Assembly (NCBI GenBank): GCA_017450945.1 | Contig: JAFSSP010000001.1 | Location: forward strand, 1 to 64,000 | Origin: Clostridia bacterium | Lineage (GTDB): Bacteria; Bacillota; Clostridia; Oscillospirales; CAG-272 | Length of the DNA: 64,000 nucleotides | Reading direction: 5' to 3' | Shown here: one piece after another, positions 25,579-34,864 of the stretch | Layout: the number at the start of each line of letters is the position of its first letter | Position numbering within the stretch: position 1 is the stretch's first letter | Notes under the pieces: model-generated | What the model was told of the DNA's origin: nothing | The model's input: the letters and a program-made list of their open reading frames with translations, nothing else | The model's database searches: none | Translations under genes and position numbers: made by a program

Positions 25579-26327
25579 AACTCATCGTCAACGCCGACGA
25601 CTACGGCCTCTGGAAGCACAACTCGCGCGCCATTGCCGAGGCCATGAATAAAGGGCTCATCACCGACACCACCATGATGGCGACCGGCGAGTGGTTCAAC
25701 GAAGCCGTCGCTCTTGCCAAAAAAGAGGGTTTTGACGACCGCATCGGCATCCATTTCAACCTGACCGAGGGCGAGCCTTTGACCGAGAAAATGAAGAACT
25801 GCCCGATGTTCGTCGAAAACGGAAAATTTCACAAACATCCGGATCGGCTTCATCCGCTCACAAAAGAGGAAGAAGAGGCCGTCTATGCCGAGCTCTCGGC
25901 GCAGGTCAAAAAGATCAAAGATGCAGGGATCGACATCACCCATGCCGACTCGCACCACCACATTCACACCGGCCCCTTCCTCATCCAAACCTTTCTTTTG
26001 GTCTGTCAGGACGAAGGGATCGAAAAGATCCGCCTGCACCGCAATTTCGGGATCATTCCGTTTTACAAAAAAATCATCAAAAAGCACTTCAACAAAAACC
26101 TGTTCCGCGAGGGCATGAAAACCACCGACTATTTCGGCTCGCTCGAAGATGCGCTCGGTTGCGGTCTGCCCGATGGGATCACCGAACTCATGGTACATCC
26201 CGACTATGACAAAGACGGAATTCTCATCGACCGCGTAGAGTTTGACGACGGAATTCCGGCAGGAGACCCCCTCTCCCGTCTGGAAAAATTCTCGGGCGAA
26301 GAAAGAATCACATACAGGAGTCTATAA
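25575..26327 (+). CDS. ChbG/HpnK-family (YdjC-like) carbohydrate deacetylase
   Basis: A 250-aa metal-dependent deacetylase of the YdjC/ChbG superfamily (PF04794), which removes acetyl groups from N-acetylated sugars. The metal and catalytic motifs are present: IVNADDYGLW, IGIHFNLTEGEP and HADSHHHIHTGP. The start at ATG 25575 overlaps the preceding GT4 stop (ATGA). In a glycan locus this suggests that a GlcNAc-type residue is deacetylated during or after assembly, though the enzyme is cytoplasmic (no signal peptide) and the substrate is unknown. Confidence 0.92.
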   Translation: MKLIVNADDYGLWKHNSRAIAEAMNKGLITDTTMMATGEWFNEAVALAKKEGFDDRIGIHFNLTEGEPLTEKMKNCPMFVENGKFHKHPDRLHPLTKEEEEAVYAELSAQVKKIKDAGIDITHADSHHHIHTGPFLIQTFLLVCQDEGIEKIRLHRNFGIIPFYKKIIKKHFNKNLFREGMKTTDYFGSLEDALGCGLPDGITELMVHPDYDKDGILIDRVEFDDGIPAGDPLSRLEKFSGEERITYRSL

Positions 26328-27508
26328 TGCAGATTTTATACGGCTTTTCCAACTGCACCGACAGTACCTACAATCGAATCGTTGCAGAGAAAAACGCCGC
26401 CATTCTGCAACCAGACCAAAAATACCACGGATTACTGATCAAAGGACTTGCCGAGGGCGGCGCGTCGGTGACCTGCTTCTCCGGGCTTCCGGTCAATCGC
26501 TCGGTCACAAAGCGCCTGATCGTTCACGAAAAGAACGAGGTAGAGGGCGGCGTGCGCTACCGCTATTTTACCACGATCAACCTGCCCTTGTTCCGGCAGG
26601 CGGGCATCTTCCTTGCCTCCTTCTTTTCGGTTCTGTTCTTTCGCAAAAAGAAACAGCAAACGGCCGTCGTCTGCGACTGCCTCAATATCGCCAACGCCTT
26701 TGGCATGACACTTGCGGGAAAGCTCCGGCGCATCCCGGTGGTCACCATCGTCACCGACCTGCCCGACATGATGGGCGGCGGCGCTCTGCGAAACTTCAAC
26801 AACAAACTCTTTTCGCTCGTCGACGGTTTTCTGCTTCTGACCGAGCAAATGAACGACCGGGTCAACAAAAAAGGAAAGCCCCACCTCGTCCTGGAAGGCC
26901 ACGTCAACGCGGCCGATCAGGCGGCAAACGAGAGCGACGCGATCGAAGAGACGACCGGCAAGCGGGTGATCCTCTATGCCGGAAGCGTCTGCAAGCTCTA
27001 CGGCATTGCCGAGCTTGTGGATGGCTTTCTTGCCGCCGATCTTGAAAACGCAGAACTGCACATCTACGGCGACGGCGACTACCGCGAAGACCTGCAAAGG
27101 ATCTCCTCGAAGCACCCTTCGGTCGTCTACCACGGCGTCTGCCCGAATAGGGAAATTGTCAAAGAAGAGCACCGCGTCTCGCTTCTCGTCAACCCGCGCC
27201 CCACGGCGCCCGAATACACCAAATATTCTTTTCCATCGAAAAACATGGAGTATATGGTGTCCGGAACGCCCCTGCTCACCACAAAGCTGCCGGGAATGCC
27301 AAAAGAGTATCATTCCTACGTCTATTTGATTGAAGAGGATACCGCCGACGGTATCAAATCGGCATTGCAAAAAGTCTTTTCTCTCCCGCTCTCCGAAAGA
27401 AGAGAAAAAGGAAACCGGGCGAGAGCCTTCGTTCTCGCCAATAAAACGAATCTTCAGCAGGCAAAAAAACTGCTTGACTTTATCGGAAAGGAGTTCTTCA
27501 AAGGATGA
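26327..27508 (+). CDS. GT4-like glycosyltransferase (GT-B)
   Basis: A 393-aa GT-B enzyme. The first domain has VVCDCLNIANAFGMTLAGKL and VTDLPDMMGGG; the second has ILYAGSVCKLYGIAELVDGF and PEYTKYSFPSKNMEYMVSGTP, the PSK-type end seen in WbuB-like and TagE-like transferases. A hydrophobic patch around residues 85-105 may contact the membrane. Overlaps the deacetylase by 1 nt and the next gene by 4 nt, so translation is coupled. Sugar specificity unknown. Confidence 0.85.
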   Translation: MQILYGFSNCTDSTYNRIVAEKNAAILQPDQKYHGLLIKGLAEGGASVTCFSGLPVNRSVTKRLIVHEKNEVEGGVRYRYFTTINLPLFRQAGIFLASFFSVLFFRKKKQQTAVVCDCLNIANAFGMTLAGKLRRIPVVTIVTDLPDMMGGGALRNFNNKLFSLVDGFLLLTEQMNDRVNKKGKPHLVLEGHVNAADQAANESDAIEETTGKRVILYAGSVCKLYGIAELVDGFLAADLENAELHIYGDGDYREDLQRISSKHPSVVYHGVCPNREIVKEEHRVSLLVNPRPTAPEYTKYSFPSKNMEYMVSGTPLLTTKLPGMPKEYHSYVYLIEEDTADGIKSALQKVFSLPLSERREKGNRARAFVLANKTNLQQAKKLLDFIGKEFFKG

Positions 27509-28842
27509 ACGCAGTTCACGCGATCGACGCAACCAGATCAAAAAGAAAAAAGACACCTTTGGTCGGATTCCTTGCCGCATTTGTCGTCCTCTATTCCATC
27601 ATGCCCATCGTGGGACAGCTCGTCAGCGACTATACCACCACCTACGCTTACATGTTGCTGGTCGTCGCCATGACGGCCGTCATCATGTTGAAGGAAGGAA
27701 CGAGTTCTTTTATTGAGTACTTCGTTGCGCTTCTTCCGATCATCATTCTGGAAGCTGAAACTTACTTTATCAATAACGGTTCCGTTCTGCTTTGGGGTTA
27801 CAGCGTTTTGATCTTTCTCTTCCCGATCATTCTGGGCTACTATATCACCAAAAAGAAGCCGGGAGCCATGAGGCTTTTGCGCATTGCCTTGATTCTGGCC
27901 ATCTTCATTACCGTAATCACGACCTGCGTGGGCCTGATGCAAAACCCGCTTGCAGCCCGCACGCTGGCAACCATCGCCACCTCCGACAACGCTCTTTTGA
28001 GAAAGTACAACTACCTCAACCTGGGCGGATTTGATTTCGTCTATACCGTCGTTCTTCTGTATCCGCTCCTGATCCTTGCCTTCAAACAAAAAAAGATCGG
28101 CCTTATTCCCACGATCATCGGCGTGGTCGGCGCGTTTTTTCTGGCCTTTATGTCGGAATATACCACCGCGTTCCTTCTTCTTGCAGTCTCCTCTGTCTTC
28201 TTCTTTTTCAGAAGAACCATCAAGGTCAAAACCGTCGTTCTGTTCGGCGTGCTCGGTGTGATCGTCCTCCTTCTCTTCAGCCCGCTCTTTTCAAAATTTT
28301 TCCTCTGGCTCTCGCAAGCCGTGGACAGCAGAGAAATGGCGGCCCGCTTCCGCGAGATCTCCGAGGGCTATACCTCTCTTGTCGGCAGTGATAACAAACG
28401 ACTGTTTCTGTACGGGCGTTCGCTCCGCTCCTTCCTCGACTATCCGCTCTTTGGTTCGGCGCTCGCGCGGAGGCCCTACGCCGGCGGTCACTCGAACACA
28501 CTTGATATTCTTGCAAACTACGGCCTGTTCGGCCTTGGCTTTTTGCTTTTTTCCTATCGTGCCATCTACCAAAAGTTCTACCGCCCTTATAAGGACACCT
28601 CGGGCTTTGCCTACATTTTGTGGGTTTTTGTCCAAGCCTTTATCCTTTCGGTTTTGAACCCGGGAATGTGGACGCCAGTCCTTTGCCTCTATGCGCCCAT
28701 CTTTTTCCCGATCCTCGCAGAGCCCAACGAAAAGTCGCCCGCGGAAATCCGCAGAGAAAAACGCGCCGAGCGGGTACGTCTTGCGCAGGGACTTTCCCCC
28801 ATGCCGCCAAAACCCTCTACTCCACCAACACCTGACGCCTGA
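27505..28842 (+). CDS. O-antigen polymerase-like membrane protein (second Wzy-like)
   Basis: A 445-aa multi-pass membrane protein with about 10-11 helices. The loop with AVDSREMAARFREISEGYTSL and YGRSLRSFLDYPLFGSALARRPYAGGHSNTLDILANYGLFG matches the PF04932 external loop (conserved HN..LD..ANYGL). The Pro/Arg-rich C-terminus (PMPPKPSTPPTPDA) is cytoplasmic. It differs clearly from the polymerase at 8485, implying a distinct repeat unit. No second flippase gene accompanies it. Confidence 0.85.
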   Translation: MNAVHAIDATRSKRKKTPLVGFLAAFVVLYSIMPIVGQLVSDYTTTYAYMLLVVAMTAVIMLKEGTSSFIEYFVALLPIIILEAETYFINNGSVLLWGYSVLIFLFPIILGYYITKKKPGAMRLLRIALILAIFITVITTCVGLMQNPLAARTLATIATSDNALLRKYNYLNLGGFDFVYTVVLLYPLLILAFKQKKIGLIPTIIGVVGAFFLAFMSEYTTAFLLLAVSSVFFFFRRTIKVKTVVLFGVLGVIVLLLFSPLFSKFFLWLSQAVDSREMAARFREISEGYTSLVGSDNKRLFLYGRSLRSFLDYPLFGSALARRPYAGGHSNTLDILANYGLFGLGFLLFSYRAIYQKFYRPYKDTSGFAYILWVFVQAFILSVLNPGMWTPVLCLYAPIFFPILAEPNEKSPAEIRREKRAERVRLAQGLSPMPPKPSTPPTPDA

Positions 28843-28856
28843 AAGGAATCGCACTC

Positions 28857-30125
28857 ATGAAGATTCTCTGGATCACCAATACCGCGCTCGGGCCGATTGG
28901 AGAAAAACTCTATGGCCGCCGTCAGGGCGGGCTTTGGATGGACGCGCTGCTGACCGACTTCAAGGAGAAAGCGGAGCTTTCTCTGGTCGTGGCGACCACG
29001 GCAAAAATCGCGTCGCCGCTCCGCATAGAGGAAGATTCCATCGTCTACTATGCGCTCCCCGACGATATTCCGCTCTTCTATGACGAGAACAGGCCCGGCA
29101 ACAAGGCCGCCTGGCGCACTTTGATCGAGGTCGAAAAACCCGATCTCATCCAGATCTGGGGAACCGAGTTCTCGCACGGCCTCTGCGCCCTCCGCGAGGC
29201 AGGGAATATCCCTTCGGTCATTTATATGCAGGGCTACCTCGGCGCCATCTCGCGGCACTATTTTGCCGGCATGACCGAACGAGAACTCGACTATGCTGTC
29301 AGCTTCCGCGACGTTCTGCGCCGCGACACCATCCGCCAACAGCAAAAAGTCTTTGCCGAGAATACCAAAAAAGAGGCCGAGATGTTTGCGCGCTCAAAGC
29401 GGATCATCAGCGAGAACGAGTGGTGCAACATGAGCGTGCGCGCCGTTGAGCCGGATGTGAAAATTTACACCTGTCCCCTGAGCGTCAACAAGGCCTTTTC
29501 AAAGGTTGCATGGAAGCGCGGACAAATCGAAGAACACAGCATTATGGCAACCGCCTCGGGATATCCGCTCAAAGGCCTGCACATGTTGCTCCGCGCGGTC
29601 GCGCTCCTCAAAAAAGAATATCCGGACGTAAAACTCTACGTCCCCGGCGCCAAAATGGGGGCGGTCGGCGGCATTCAGACAAAACTCCACCGTACCGGAT
29701 ACGCCAAATACATTCAAATGCTCATCAGCGATCTCGGACTTTCCGAGAACGTTGTCTGGCTCGGCCCGCTCCCGCAGGAGGAGCTTGCCAAGCAGTATGA
29801 AAAAACACACGTCTTCGTCCTGTCCTCCTCAATCGAAAACCATTCCAGCTCGCTCAAAGAGGCCATGATGGTCGGCGTCCCTTCGGTCGCCTCGATCGTC
29901 GGCGGCGTTCCCGAGTACGTTTCCCACGGAGAGGACGGATTCCTCTACCGCTTTGAAGAGTACGAGATCATGGCAGGGTATGTCCGTCGCCTGTTTGAAG
30001 ACGACGCACTCGCCGAACACTTCTCGGGCGCCGGCAGAGAAAAAATGCTCGCTTTGCATGGGGAGAGCGCTACTTCCGACGTGATTCTGAACATCTACCG
30101 GGAGATCCTGGAGGAAAAAGCATGA
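28857..30125 (+). CDS. GT4 glycosyltransferase
   Basis: A 422-aa GT-B enzyme with ILWITNTALGPIGEKL at the N-terminus, LIQIWGTEFSHGL and MQGYLGAISRHYF in the acceptor domain, and LSSSIENHSSSLKEAMMVGVPSV carrying EX7E. The start ATG follows AAAGGAA by about 9 nt. Relatives in capsule loci of Firmicutes are annotated only as family 4. The 4-nt overlap with the following gene suggests coupled translation. Confidence 0.9.
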   Translation: MKILWITNTALGPIGEKLYGRRQGGLWMDALLTDFKEKAELSLVVATTAKIASPLRIEEDSIVYYALPDDIPLFYDENRPGNKAAWRTLIEVEKPDLIQIWGTEFSHGLCALREAGNIPSVIYMQGYLGAISRHYFAGMTERELDYAVSFRDVLRRDTIRQQQKVFAENTKKEAEMFARSKRIISENEWCNMSVRAVEPDVKIYTCPLSVNKAFSKVAWKRGQIEEHSIMATASGYPLKGLHMLLRAVALLKKEYPDVKLYVPGAKMGAVGGIQTKLHRTGYAKYIQMLISDLGLSENVVWLGPLPQEELAKQYEKTHVFVLSSSIENHSSSLKEAMMVGVPSVASIVGGVPEYVSHGEDGFLYRFEEYEIMAGYVRRLFEDDALAEHFSGAGREKMLALHGESATSDVILNIYREILEEKA

Positions 30126-31249
30126 TCGTCTTTTTCTCGAACTTCATCAACGAGCATCAAATCCCCTTTTGCAACGCCATGTACGAAAAGACGGGCGGGC
30201 AGTTCCGCTTTGTTGCAACCGAACCGATCAGCGAAGAACGCCTTCGCCTCGGATTTGTCGATCGCACGGGCGAGTTTCCCTACGTCGTCAAAACCTATGA
30301 AGAAGAGGGCCGCGAGGAAGCCCTTCGCCTGGGCCGCGAGAGTGACGTCGTCATCATTGGCTCGGCACCGGATGAGTATGTCAAAGACCGTCTGGCCGAG
30401 AACAAGCTGACCTTCCGCTACTGGGAACGCTTTTTCAAGAACGGCAGATGGCATATTCTCGATCCGCGCGTCGTTTTGCAATCCTGGCGCTTGCATACGA
30501 GATACCGCAAAAAAAATCTCTATATGCTCTGTGCCAGCGCCTACACCGCGCCCGATTGCCGCTTCATCTTTGCCTACCCGAACAAGACCTACAAGTGGGG
30601 CTATTTCCCGCAGGTAAAAAAATACGAGTCGGTTGACGCGCTTTTAGAGAGCAAGCAGAAAAACACCATTCTCTGGGTCGGCCGCATGATCGACTGGAAG
30701 CATCCCGAGGCAGCGCCAAAAATCGCAAAGCGCCTGCGCGACGAAGGGTATGAGTTCCAAATGGATCTCATCGGAACCGGAGCGATGGAAAGCGACCTGA
30801 AAAACTTCATCGCGCAAAACAACCTTTCCGACCGCGTGCGCCTGCTCGGCGCCATGCCGCCGGAAAAAGTCCGGTGCCACATGGAACAATCCGAGATTTA
30901 TCTCTTCACTTCGGACCGGGGCGAGGGTTGGGGTGCCGTGCTCAACGAATCGATGAACAGCGCCTGCGCCGACGTGGCAAGCGGAGATATCGGTTCGGTG
31001 CCGTATCTCATCAAAGACGGCGAAAACGGTCTTATTTACCGCGACGGCGACCTTGACGATCTTTACGAGAAGGTCAAGTACCTCCTCGACCACCCAAAAG
31101 AGCGCGCCGCCATGGGAAAAGCGGCATATCAGACCATGACCGACCTTTGGTGCGCCGACGTGGCCGCAGAACGGCTACTGACCCTGATCGAAACTCTACA
31201 AACCGGCAAGGACACGCCCTATGCGGATGGGCCTTGCAGTAAGGACTGA
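30122..31249 (+). CDS. GT4 glycosyltransferase
   Basis: A 375-aa GT-B enzyme. VFFSNFINEHQIPFCNAMYE is a typical start of this subgroup; the donor domain has ILWVGRMIDWKHPEAAPKIAKRL and FTSDRGEGWGAVLNESMNSACA with EX7E. Overlaps the preceding gene by 4 nt and the following GT32 gene by 1 nt. Donor and acceptor are unknown. Confidence 0.9.
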   Translation: MIVFFSNFINEHQIPFCNAMYEKTGGQFRFVATEPISEERLRLGFVDRTGEFPYVVKTYEEEGREEALRLGRESDVVIIGSAPDEYVKDRLAENKLTFRYWERFFKNGRWHILDPRVVLQSWRLHTRYRKKNLYMLCASAYTAPDCRFIFAYPNKTYKWGYFPQVKKYESVDALLESKQKNTILWVGRMIDWKHPEAAPKIAKRLRDEGYEFQMDLIGTGAMESDLKNFIAQNNLSDRVRLLGAMPPEKVRCHMEQSEIYLFTSDRGEGWGAVLNESMNSACADVASGDIGSVPYLIKDGENGLIYRDGDLDDLYEKVKYLLDHPKERAAMGKAAYQTMTDLWCADVAAERLLTLIETLQTGKDTPYADGPCSKD

Positions 31250-31965
31250 TGATGGCAATTCCAAAAATTTTGCACTATTGCTGGTTCGGCGGGGGAGAAA
31301 TGCCCAAAACCGAAGCGTCCTGCGTCAAGGGCTGGAGCCGCTTTTTCGGCGATTACAAGATCATGCTTTGGAACGAATCAAATTTCGATATCCACTGCAA
31401 CAAATACGTCGAAGAAGCCTACGCCGCAAAAAGATTTTCTTACGTTGCCGACGTGGCGCGCCTTTCGGCGCTCTATCGCTTTGGCGGCGTGTATCTTGAC
31501 GCAGATTGCAAAGTGTTAAAATCTTTCGATCCGCTTCTTGATTGCCATGCCTTCACCGGCTTTGGCGCCGACAACCGCGAGCTTGCCGCCTGCACACTTG
31601 CCTTTGAAGCAGGCGATCCTTTCATCAAGGAATGCCTCGACAGCTACGAGACCGATTCCTTTTTGCTTCCCGACGGAACGCCAAACACCCGCTCGATCAA
31701 CCTCCGCATGACCGCGATTTTGGAACAATACGGTTTTGTTCAAAACGGAGAAAAACAAACCGTGCGGGATATCGTCATCTATCCCATGACCTATTTTTGC
31801 CCGCTCTCCATGCTGCCCGATACGGTTCCGGACTGCAAAAGCAAAAACACCTACAGCATGGCGCTCTGGACTTCCAAGGAACTAAGGCGTGAGCGTAGCT
31901 TTCTCATCCGCTTTGCCCACAAAACCGGGCTCAACAAACTTGTAAGAAAGGTACTGAGACGATGA
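31249..31965 (+). CDS. GT32-like glycosyltransferase (DXD sugar-binding family)
   Basis: A 238-aa GT-A enzyme of the Gly_transf_sug (PF04488) type. IPKILHYCWFGGGEMPKTEASCVKGW opens the domain and YRFGGVYLDADCKVLKSF carries the DXD metal-binding motif at about residues 84-86. The family transfers a hexose from a nucleotide-sugar, with retention of configuration. Two ATG codons in tandem (31249, 31252) follow AAGGA; either may be used. A relative is encoded at 34121, and the two share the IHYxWFGGG opening. Confidence 0.9.
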   Translation: MMAIPKILHYCWFGGGEMPKTEASCVKGWSRFFGDYKIMLWNESNFDIHCNKYVEEAYAAKRFSYVADVARLSALYRFGGVYLDADCKVLKSFDPLLDCHAFTGFGADNRELAACTLAFEAGDPFIKECLDSYETDSFLLPDGTPNTRSINLRMTAILEQYGFVQNGEKQTVRDIVIYPMTYFCPLSMLPDTVPDCKSKNTYSMALWTSKELRRERSFLIRFAHKTGLNKLVRKVLRR

Positions 31966-32984
31966 AAGAGCCTTTTATTTCGCTCATCACACCGGTCTAT
32001 AACATCGAACACCTCATCGGAAAGACCATCGAGTCGGCGCTCGAACAGACCTTTGCCGACTGGGAGATGATCCTCGTTGACGACGGCTCGCCGGACAATG
32101 CGGGAAAAATCTGCGACGACTACGCCGCGCGCGACGCGCGCATCCGCGTTGTCCACAAGCAGAACGCAGGGCTTGCCGCCGCACGTAACACCGGCATTGA
32201 AGAATGTCACGGCAAATACTTTCTCATCTTCGAGGGCAGCGACCTGCTGGTCAGCAAAGAGACGCTTGCAAACATCTGCAAAAAGCTCGCCGAGCGCGAG
32301 GTGGATATCTACTTTGCCCGCCTGCAGGACATGCAGGAAAAGGGCTGGGAAGTCACCAATGTGCAAAAGGAATACTGCGTGAACGGCTATTTTGAAGAAG
32401 GCGGCAAAGCACTCTTCTTAAAACTAGTTGAGAACGACGATATCCTCGCGCTCTCTTCGCCGGTCAACAAGGTTTTCCGCACTGCCTACGTCAAAGAAAA
32501 CGACCTGCGCTTTTACCCCGGCATCTACCACGACGACGACGAGTGGCTCCCGCGCGCCATCTCGCTTTCCAAAACCTCTTACTTTACCAACGACATCGTC
32601 TACAACGCGCTCGCATGGGACGGCAGTCTCGGTGGCACCGTGACCGATAAAAGCCTTTGCAAAAAGGCGGTCGATAAAATGTTCCTCTCTCTCCATTGTT
32701 GCGAGGATATGGACGCGCGTTGTCCCGGCGAGCGGGGAACGACCTTCCTCAAATCTTATTTTGAATACTATTTCCGCATCTACCAGTCGGGCGTGCTTGC
32801 GCTGAACGTCATCAAGGATCCAGAATATCTGGAAAAAGTTCGCGCCGCCGCACTCGAGTATGGAAACATGTTCGATTACGCAGGCCTCTGCCGCTCCAAA
32901 AAACTACACCTGTTCAGCATCTATCAAAAGATTTTCGGCACCCGCGCCGCCTGCAAACTCATTTTGAAGAGGGAAAAAGCATGA
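31962..32984 (+). CDS. GT2 glycosyltransferase with altered DXD motif
   Basis: A 340-aa family 2 enzyme: SLITPVYNIEHLIGKTIES, LVDDGSPDNAGKICDDYA and QNAGLAAARNTGIEE give a standard nucleotide-binding half. At the metal-binding turn, where relatives in this window read CDSDD or FPDVDD, this protein reads IFEGSDLL, so the first Asp is Glu and the second is Ser. Either it binds metal differently or it is weakened. It overlaps both neighbours by 4 nt. Confidence 0.88.
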   Translation: MKEPFISLITPVYNIEHLIGKTIESALEQTFADWEMILVDDGSPDNAGKICDDYAARDARIRVVHKQNAGLAAARNTGIEECHGKYFLIFEGSDLLVSKETLANICKKLAEREVDIYFARLQDMQEKGWEVTNVQKEYCVNGYFEEGGKALFLKLVENDDILALSSPVNKVFRTAYVKENDLRFYPGIYHDDDEWLPRAISLSKTSYFTNDIVYNALAWDGSLGGTVTDKSLCKKAVDKMFLSLHCCEDMDARCPGERGTTFLKSYFEYYFRIYQSGVLALNVIKDPEYLEKVRAAALEYGNMFDYAGLCRSKKLHLFSIYQKIFGTRAACKLILKREKA

Positions 32985-34108
32985 GAGAAGTTTTACCGAC
33001 CATTCACTATCTTTCGCTCCGGAGCATTCCAGCGTTTGAAAAAGAAAAGCGCCGCAACCCGCCGTCCGGGCAAAAGCAGGACTACATCATCCAAACGCTG
33101 GTTGATCTCGGCTACAACGTCAATTACGTTTCCTTTTCGGAATCGGCAAACAATCGCTTTTATCGGGCAAAAAAGAAAAAACTTTCAGAAAACATCACGT
33201 TTTTCCTCACGCCGAATATTCCGGGAAAACTCCGCGAGAGTTTTGCCTTCCGTTGGTTCTGCCACATCTACGCCGCGCGTCACATCAAGGAGGGGGATAT
33301 TCTCCTCGTCTATCACACCAATGGGATGCGCAACGACCTCTTGCGTGCTCTTGCCGACAAGCGCCACTTGACCTTTGTTTACGAGGTCGAGGAGCTGTTT
33401 GAATACGTCCATGAAACCGTTTCTCAAAAGCTGGTGGAGGAAGAACTTGCTTTTTTACAGTGCCCGGACAAATATCTTTTCTGCACCGAGACGCTTGCCG
33501 AAGCCGTTAATCTCCGTCATCTCCCCTACGCCATCTGCGAAGGCTACTACAAATACGTTCGCGCCGATCTGCCCAAGTGGAACGACGGTAAAATTCACTG
33601 CGTCTACGGCGGCATCATTGATGTTGTCAAAGGGGGAGCGGTTAGTGCCGTTCGCGCTGCAGAATTTTTGCCCGAGAACTACGTTGTCCATATTTTAGGA
33701 TATGGAGACGTCGGTTCGCTGAAGAAAGAGATCGAAACGATTGCTCCGAGAGCCGCTTGTGAGATCAAGTTTGAAGGACTGAAAAAGGGACAGGACTATA
33801 TCGATTTCATCAGCAGATGCGATATTGGTCTTTGTTTGCAAACAATCGAGAAAAGTTACAATAAATTTTCTTTCCCGTCCAAGCTTGTTCTTTATCTTTC
33901 CTGCGGACTTAATCCGGTAGCCCCGGAAATTGAACAATTGACCAAATCCCGTTTGGCAGAGAATATCACCTTCTATTCCGAGGACGACCCAAAAGCGATC
34001 GCAAAAGCGATCCTCTCGGTGGAACTCAAAGAGGAAAACACCATTCACGAAATGATGGATCGTGCGGACAAAACCTTTGCCACCGATCTGAAAAAATTAC
34101 TTTCTTAA
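32981..34108 (+). CDS. GT-B glycosyltransferase
   Basis: A 375-aa protein with a GT-B pattern: an N-terminal domain (PSGQKQDYIIQTLVDLGYNV), then YGGIIDVVKGGAVSAVRAA at the domain hinge and CDIGLCLQTIEKSYNKFSFPSKLVLYLSCGL near the C-terminus. The PSK-ending element is that of WbuB-like GT4 enzymes rather than EX7E. There are no membrane segments. The second half (after about 33650) is more AT-rich than the first. Confidence 0.78.
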   Translation: MREVLPTIHYLSLRSIPAFEKEKRRNPPSGQKQDYIIQTLVDLGYNVNYVSFSESANNRFYRAKKKKLSENITFFLTPNIPGKLRESFAFRWFCHIYAARHIKEGDILLVYHTNGMRNDLLRALADKRHLTFVYEVEELFEYVHETVSQKLVEEELAFLQCPDKYLFCTETLAEAVNLRHLPYAICEGYYKYVRADLPKWNDGKIHCVYGGIIDVVKGGAVSAVRAAEFLPENYVVHILGYGDVGSLKKEIETIAPRAACEIKFEGLKKGQDYIDFISRCDIGLCLQTIEKSYNKFSFPSKLVLYLSCGLNPVAPEIEQLTKSRLAENITFYSEDDPKAIAKAILSVELKEENTIHEMMDRADKTFATDLKKLLS

Positions 34109-34120
34109 AAAGCGGAGGTC

Positions 34121-34864
34121 ATGATGCAAACCATTCCAAAAGTCATTCACTACGTTTGGTTCGGCGGCGGCAAGCACTCCAAACTGCAAAAGCGCTGTAT
34201 GCGCTCTTGGAAAAAGTTCTGTCCGGATTTTGAGATCCGTCGGTGGGACGAAAGCAATTTTGACATTTCTTCCGCGCCTCTCTATGTCAGACAGGCGTAT
34301 GAAGCCAAAAAGTGGGCATTTGTTTCGGACTATGCGCGACTGAAAGTGCTTTACGACTGCGGCGGCGTCTACTTTGACACCGACGCCCAAGTACTGAAAG
34401 ATATTTCTCACCTCGTGCAAAACAACGCATTCATTGCTTTTGAGGGAAGCGAGATGGTCACAACCGGCGTTAGCGGTTGTTGCAAGGGCGACGCCATCGT
34501 CGGCGAAATTCTCAAAACCTACGAGGAAAGAAAGTTCTACAATGACGACGGAAGCATCAACACCACGGTCACCGGCGTTTATACCACCGAGGTTTTCCTC
34601 AAGCACGGACTTGAAGTCGGGGGCAAAGAACAAATGGTGGAGAACTGGAAGGTTTATCCCTTCACCTATTTCTATCCGGTCAAAGTCATCAACAACAACA
34701 CTTATTACACCGAAGACACCTGCATTTGCCACTGGTTTGAGGGGACTTGGTTCCCAGAAGAATACAAGCGGGCAAAGCGGCATGACCACAATCCCGTCAT
34801 TCGCTTTTTGCGAAAAACACCTTTGATGAAGCTCTACTACAAACTGAAAGGTGGCAATCAATGA
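34121..34864 (+). CDS. GT32-like glycosyltransferase (DXD sugar-binding family)
   Basis: A 247-aa relative of the gene at 31249. IPKVIHYVWFGGGKHSKLQKRCMRSWKKF, FVSDYARLKVLYDCGGVYFDTDAQVL (DXD) and CHWFEGTWFPEE are visible. Predicted to add one hexose to the cytoplasmic lipid-linked oligosaccharide. Two GT32 enzymes in one block suggest two similar but distinct linkages. Overlaps the following reductase-like gene by 4 nt. Confidence 0.9.
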   Translation: MMQTIPKVIHYVWFGGGKHSKLQKRCMRSWKKFCPDFEIRRWDESNFDISSAPLYVRQAYEAKKWAFVSDYARLKVLYDCGGVYFDTDAQVLKDISHLVQNNAFIAFEGSEMVTTGVSGCCKGDAIVGEILKTYEERKFYNDDGSINTTVTGVYTTEVFLKHGLEVGGKEQMVENWKVYPFTYFYPVKVINNNTYYTEDTCICHWFEGTWFPEEYKRAKRHDHNPVIRFLRKTPLMKLYYKLKGGNQ

